This document shows, in pieces, positions 49,463 to 51,922 of a stretch of DNA of 51,922 bases. Numbering within the stretch: the first letter of the stretch is position 1; the number at the start of each line of letters is the position of its first letter. The stretch lies in the NCBI GenBank assembly GCA_018267545.1, contig JAFDYG010000529.1, positions 1 to 51,922 of the forward strand, given 5' to 3'. Under the pieces are notes generated by a model. The model was not told the DNA's origin, did no database searches, and was given only the letters and a program-made list of their open reading frames with translations. This DNA comes from Bacteroidota bacterium (GTDB lineage Bacteria > Bacteroidota > Bacteroidia > Chitinophagales > Chitinophagaceae). The translations under genes were made by a program, and so were the position numbers.

Positions 49463-49936
49463 ATGTCTTCCCTTCCAACATTCAACCTCCGCGTCTACGG
49501 CCTACTCATAAACGACAACAAACAAGTCCTCGTCTCCGACGAATACATCCGCGGCCACTACTACACCAAATTCCCCGGCGGCGGCCTCGAATTCGGCGAA
49601 GGCACCCGAGACTGCCTGAAACGCGAATTCAAAGAAGAAATGGACCTCGACGTCGAAGTCACCGATCATCTCTATACGACCGACTTCTTCCAAATGTCCG
49701 CCTTCACCCCCGAACACCAGATCATCTCCATCTATTATTTCGTAAAAGCCCTCGAACCCATCAAGGCCCCCCTGCGCGACAAACCCTTCGCCTTCGACGA
49801 ACGCGAGCTAAAAATCTATGCTGAAACAAAGGAATGCGAAACCTTCCGCTTCATCCCCTGGGAAGATTTCAATGAAACGGCCGTCACCCTGCCCATCGAC
49901 AAGGTCGTCGCCAAACTAGTAAAGGAAAATTACTAA
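49463..49936 (+). CDS. NUDIX hydrolase
   Basis: A 157-residue NUDIX phosphohydrolase. The Nudix box is GGLEFGEGTRDCLKREFKEE followed by MDL (about 40-62): the G-x5-E-x7-REUxEE core is complete, but the usual Gly after EEx is Asp. NUDIX enzymes cleave nucleoside diphosphates linked to another group; the substrate is unknown. The gene starts 4 bases after the right copy of the corA tail. Its last 32 bases are themselves repeated at 50039-50070. The Trp/Glu-rich C terminus (ETFRFIPWEDFNE) is normal for the family. Confidence 0.92.
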   Translation: MSSLPTFNLRVYGLLINDNKQVLVSDEYIRGHYYTKFPGGGLEFGEGTRDCLKREFKEEMDLDVEVTDHLYTTDFFQMSAFTPEHQIISIYYFVKALEPIKAPLRDKPFAFDERELKIYAETKECETFRFIPWEDFNETAVTLPIDKVVAKLVKENY

Positions 49937-50070
49937 CCAAACAGCTCTTTCTCCGCTACGCCCTCGCAAGCGAGGGCTATACCGGGGCCAATATCTGCGC
50001 CGCTGCGCCGGCGCCAACCTCCCTCCGGTCGGTTGAGATCGTCGCCAAACTAGTAAAGGAAAAATATTAA
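49905..50070 (+). repeat. Hairpin element copy 2, flanked by duplicated 3' end of the NUDIX gene
   Basis: The last 32 bases of the NUDIX gene (49905-49936), from TCGTCGCCAAACTAG to the TAA, recur at 50039-50070 with two changes (AATTAC to AAATAT just before the stop). Between them, after ~18 non-repeated bases, is an 86-base core (49955-50040) beginning GCTACGCCCTCGC and ending GGTTGAGATC, with hairpin GCCCTCGC-AA-GCGAGGGC and a second hairpin GCGCCG-CTGCGC-CGGCGC. The repeated TAA overlaps the stop codon of the convergent GNAT gene (50067-50069). Confidence 0.8.
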
Positions 50071-50585
50071 CCCTCAACGGGCTGAACCGGAGTATCCAGC
50101 ACCAACTCCATAAACTTCAAATCCAACCACCGACCAAACTTATACCCGACCTCCTTAAACAATCCCACCTCCTTGAAACCAAACGAAGCGTGCAACGCCA
50201 CACTCGCATCATTTGCCGCATCAATCCCCGCAATAATCGCATGCATCCCCGCCCCCCGCGCCGAATCGATCAACGGCTGAATCAGCATCTTCCCAATCCC
50301 CTTCCCCCTCTGCCCATCTGCCACATAGACCGAATTCTCCACCGTATACTTATATGCCGCCCAAGCCCTGAAAGGCCCATAGGAACTAAACCCAACCACC
50401 ACGCCATTATCTTCCGCGACAAAAACCGGATACCCGTCCTTCATCTTCCCCTCATACCAGGCCTGACGCATCTCCAGCGTCTGCTCCTCATACGAATAAA
50501 CCGCCGTCGTATTTAAAATGACATGATTGTAAATGGCAGAAAGCGCAGGAATGTCGGCGTCCGTGGCCGAACGAATACTAACCAT
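50067..50585 (-). CDS. GNAT-family N-acetyltransferase, phosphinothricin-acetyltransferase-like
   Basis: A 172-residue GNAT protein: VSIRSATDADIPALSAIYNH (about 2-21), the central VVVGFSSYGPFRAWAAYKYT and the acetyl-CoA pyrophosphate loop VADGQRGKGIGKMLIQPLID (about 93-112, QxxGxG/A type), then GIDAANDASVALHASFGFKE (about 123-142). The start SIRxATxxDxPAxxAIYN and the FGFKEVG motif are those of the PAT/YncA subgroup, which acetylates small amines or amino-acid-like compounds. The stop codon lies in the duplicated NUDIX tail. It is three bases downstream of the small gene on the same strand. Confidence 0.9.
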   Translation of the reverse strand: MVSIRSATDADIPALSAIYNHVILNTTAVYSYEEQTLEMRQAWYEGKMKDGYPVFVAEDNGVVVGFSSYGPFRAWAAYKYTVENSVYVADGQRGKGIGKMLIQPLIDSARGAGMHAIIAGIDAANDASVALHASFGFKEVGLFKEVGYKFGRWLDLKFMELVLDTPVQPVEG

Positions 50586-50588
50586 CTA

Positions 50589-50891
50589 TTAATGTTTAAC
50601 CGTAAGCTTCTCGATCATCTCCTCCGCAACCCCCTCCGCACTAATCCCAAACCCCGTCACCAGCAAGCCCTTCTCCCCCTTCTTCGATTCTATCGCATAT
50701 ACCACCGCCTCATCCGCCGGGTCGCTCGGGCCTTCAAACCGATAAAATTCCGTAATCTCGAAATCGTCCGCCTTCAACGACAAAGGCGTCTTATCACAAA
50801 AGATCCGATCGGCCTCCAGATTGAAATCGATCGAGTACCCTCTTTGCTTGAGCCCATTGACAGCCTCTGAAACAGTATCGTAGTTGAACAT
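50589..50891 (-). CDS. Small conserved Bacteroidota protein, 100 residues
   Basis: The protein starts MFNYDTVSEAVNGLKQRGYS and has DFNLEADRIFCDKTPLSLKA and DDFEITEFYRFEGPSDPADE, then AVVYAIESKKGEKGLLVTGF, ending EEMIEKLTVKH. I recognise this as a small Bacteroidota family of unknown function that is sometimes mislabelled as a phosphoribosylpyrophosphate synthetase. The ATG at 50891 is preferred over an upstream codon at 50945 that would overlap the Lrp gene. No signal or membrane helix. Confidence 0.75.
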   Translation of the reverse strand: MFNYDTVSEAVNGLKQRGYSIDFNLEADRIFCDKTPLSLKADDFEITEFYRFEGPSDPADEAVVYAIESKKGEKGLLVTGFGISAEGVAEEMIEKLTVKH

Positions 50892-50938
50892 ACCAGGAGT
50901 TTCGCCAAAGTTACGAATTACCATCCAATTGCCCGGTC

Positions 50939-51430
50939 CTACCAAACCAATTGATGCGCCTGCTTTACCACCCCCATCACAAACGTACTCTGCACATGCC
51001 CTATATTCTCCACCTGCCCCAGCTTATTGACGTGAAAATCATAATAAGCATCCATATTCTCCACCGCCACTTTCAACAGGAAATCGAATTCCCCCGAAAT
51101 GATATAGCACTCCATGATCTCCGGAATCTCATGAATCGTCTTGATAAACTTCGCTCCCGACTTCTTATTATGCTCCTTCAATGACACATAACAAATCGCC
51201 AGCAGCCCCTTCTTCACCTTCGAATGATCCAGCAAAGTTGCATATTGCCGGATAACCCCCGTCTCCTCCAGCCGCCGTATCCGCTCATGCACCGGCGTCG
51301 TGCTCAAATGCACCTGCGCCGCTATCTCCCTCACCGTCATCTTCGCATTTTCCTGCAGCAGACGAAGGATTGCCTTGTCTTTCTCATCCAGCTCGACCGG
51401 GGTATTTTCTTTTTGACCCTCTTTTTCCAT
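50939..51430 (-). CDS. Lrp/AsnC-family transcriptional regulator
   Basis: A 163-residue Lrp-type regulator. The N-terminal helix-turn-helix: LDEKDKAILRLLQENAKMTV (about 14-33), REIAAQVHLSTTPVHERIRR and LEETGVIRQYATLLD; the C-terminal ligand (RAM) domain (about 75-160) has LAICYVSLKEHNKKSGAKFI, IHEIPEIMECYIISGEFDFL and GHVQSTFVMGVVKQ. These proteins form octamers and sense amino acids, so it may regulate ahcY, from which it is divergent with a repeated ATTTTGTTCTA in the gap. Confidence 0.93.
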   Translation of the reverse strand: MEKEGQKENTPVELDEKDKAILRLLQENAKMTVREIAAQVHLSTTPVHERIRRLEETGVIRQYATLLDHSKVKKGLLAICYVSLKEHNKKSGAKFIKTIHEIPEIMECYIISGEFDFLLKVAVENMDAYYDFHVNKLGQVENIGHVQSTFVMGVVKQAHQLVW

Positions 51431-51441
51431 GGCTAAAACCT

Positions 51442-51515
51442 ATTTTGTTCTAAAAATTACCCCCAAACTACACTTTTATTCCAAACTTTGACAATATATC
51501 TATAATTTTGTTCTA
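51442..51515. promoter_or_regulatory. ATTTTGTTCTA direct repeat between lrp and ahcY
   Basis: ATTTTGTTCTA occurs at 51442-51452 and 51505-51515, 63 bases apart, or six turns of B-DNA, in the AT-rich divergent gap. Phased repeats of this sort fit Lrp-type wrapping. TAATTTTG (51503-51510) and TACCTTTG (51522-51529) are candidate -7 boxes towards ahcY, without well-spaced TTG. Confidence 0.5.
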
Positions 51516-51554
51516 CAGATATACCTTTGCAAAAAACTAATAAAATCAGAAACC

Positions 51555-51922
51555 ATGTCAACTAAAACACAGAGCATCGACCTGAAGCTCCCTTACAAGG
51601 TGAAAGATATGAGCCTGGCAGAATGGGGCCGTAAAGAGATTCGTCTGGCAGAAGCCGAAATGCCCGGTCTGATGGCTATCCGCGCCGAGTATGGAAAGCA
51701 GCAGCCCCTGAAAGGAGCCCGTATCGCAGGATGCCTGCATATGACCATCCAGACGGCTGTGCTGATCGAGACCCTGGTTGCACTGGGCGCCGAAGTAAAA
51801 TGGAGCAGCTGTAACATCTTTTCTACCCAGGACCAGGCCGCTGCCGCTATCGCCGCTGCCGGTATCGGTGTATATGCATGGAAAGGACAGACCCAGGAAG
51901 AAGCTGACTGGTGCATCGAACA
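51555..51922 (+). CDS. ahcY: Adenosylhomocysteinase, partial (N-terminal ~122 residues)
   Basis: AhcY reversibly splits S-adenosyl-L-homocysteine to adenosine and homocysteine, relieving inhibition of methyltransferases. The visible N terminus shows [60 protein letters not shown] and [20 protein letters not shown], followed by [16 protein letters not shown], all conserved. The ATG at 51555 gives the usual [10 protein letters not shown] start. The frame runs off the right edge, so about three quarters of the enzyme is missing. It is divergent from the Lrp regulator. Confidence 0.95.
   Translation, partial: MSTKTQSIDLKLPYKVKDMSLAEWGRKEIRLAEAEMPGLMAIRAEYGKQQPLKGARIAGCLHMTIQTAVLIETLVALGAEVKWSSCNIFSTQDQAAAAIAAAGIGVYAWKGQTQEEADWCIE

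Overview
The window looks like a chromosomal piece of a Bacteroidota bacterium, most likely family Chitinophagaceae. The reasons are a SusC/SusD pair with its own ECF sigma factor and FecR anti-sigma factor, an 875-residue FtsX-type permease with the N-terminal anti-sigma-like extension seen in that family, DUF2911, KTSC and NamZ proteins, and TTG-N18/19-TAnnTTTG promoters. No phage, plasmid, integrase, CRISPR array or rRNA is visible. The plus strand is clearly C-rich over most of the window whichever way the genes point.

Layout. 1-5.7 kb: end of a TPR gene, then etfBA (electron-transfer flavoprotein), bifunctional nuclease, ispE, rocD and a VIT-type metal transporter. 5.7-12.2 kb: a late-stage cobalamin cluster, with pduX-cobQ-cobD-cbiB-pduO on the minus strand, overlapping or nearly so, and cobB divergent. 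12.2-25.6 kb: azoR/hxlR divergent pair, FAD-linked sugar-lactone oxidase, chromate transporter, secreted PL1 pectate lyase, universal stress protein, outer-membrane barrel, DNA glycosylase, DUF2911, KTSC, a TPR-YciI fusion, and a scar of two gene tails (alpha/beta hydrolase and TetR). 25.6-33.4 kb: a compact regulated uptake locus, sigma-FecR-SusC-SusD-NPP phosphodiesterase. 33.4-46 kb: permease, an AT-richer islet with an MNT nucleotidyltransferase, CorA, NamZ, small transporter, AraC/hydrolase pair, serine hydrolase, S41 protease. 46-52 kb: tRNA-Cys in a repeat cluster, nucleoside phosphorylase, dapF, a second CorA, NUDIX, GNAT, Lrp and the start of ahcY.

How the genes fit together. The cobalamin genes amidate the corrin ring (CobB, CobQ), make the aminopropanol linker from threonine (PduX, CobD), attach it (CbiB) and adenosylate cobalt (PduO); ring synthesis and nucleotide-loop assembly must lie elsewhere or the cell salvages corrinoids. 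The Sus locus couples import of an unknown ligand to a periplasmic or secreted phosphodiesterase.

The most unusual observations: (i) two copies of an ~86-bp double-hairpin element (49.3 and 49.95 kb), each flanked by a duplicated 3' end of the gene before it, and an analogous 81-bp duplication of the tRNA-Cys 3' end plus terminator; (ii) a deletion scar joining the tails of a formerly divergent TetR/hydrolase pair; (iii) a TPR-charged-helix-YciI fusion protein. All functional calls are from reading the sequence; no database search was run.
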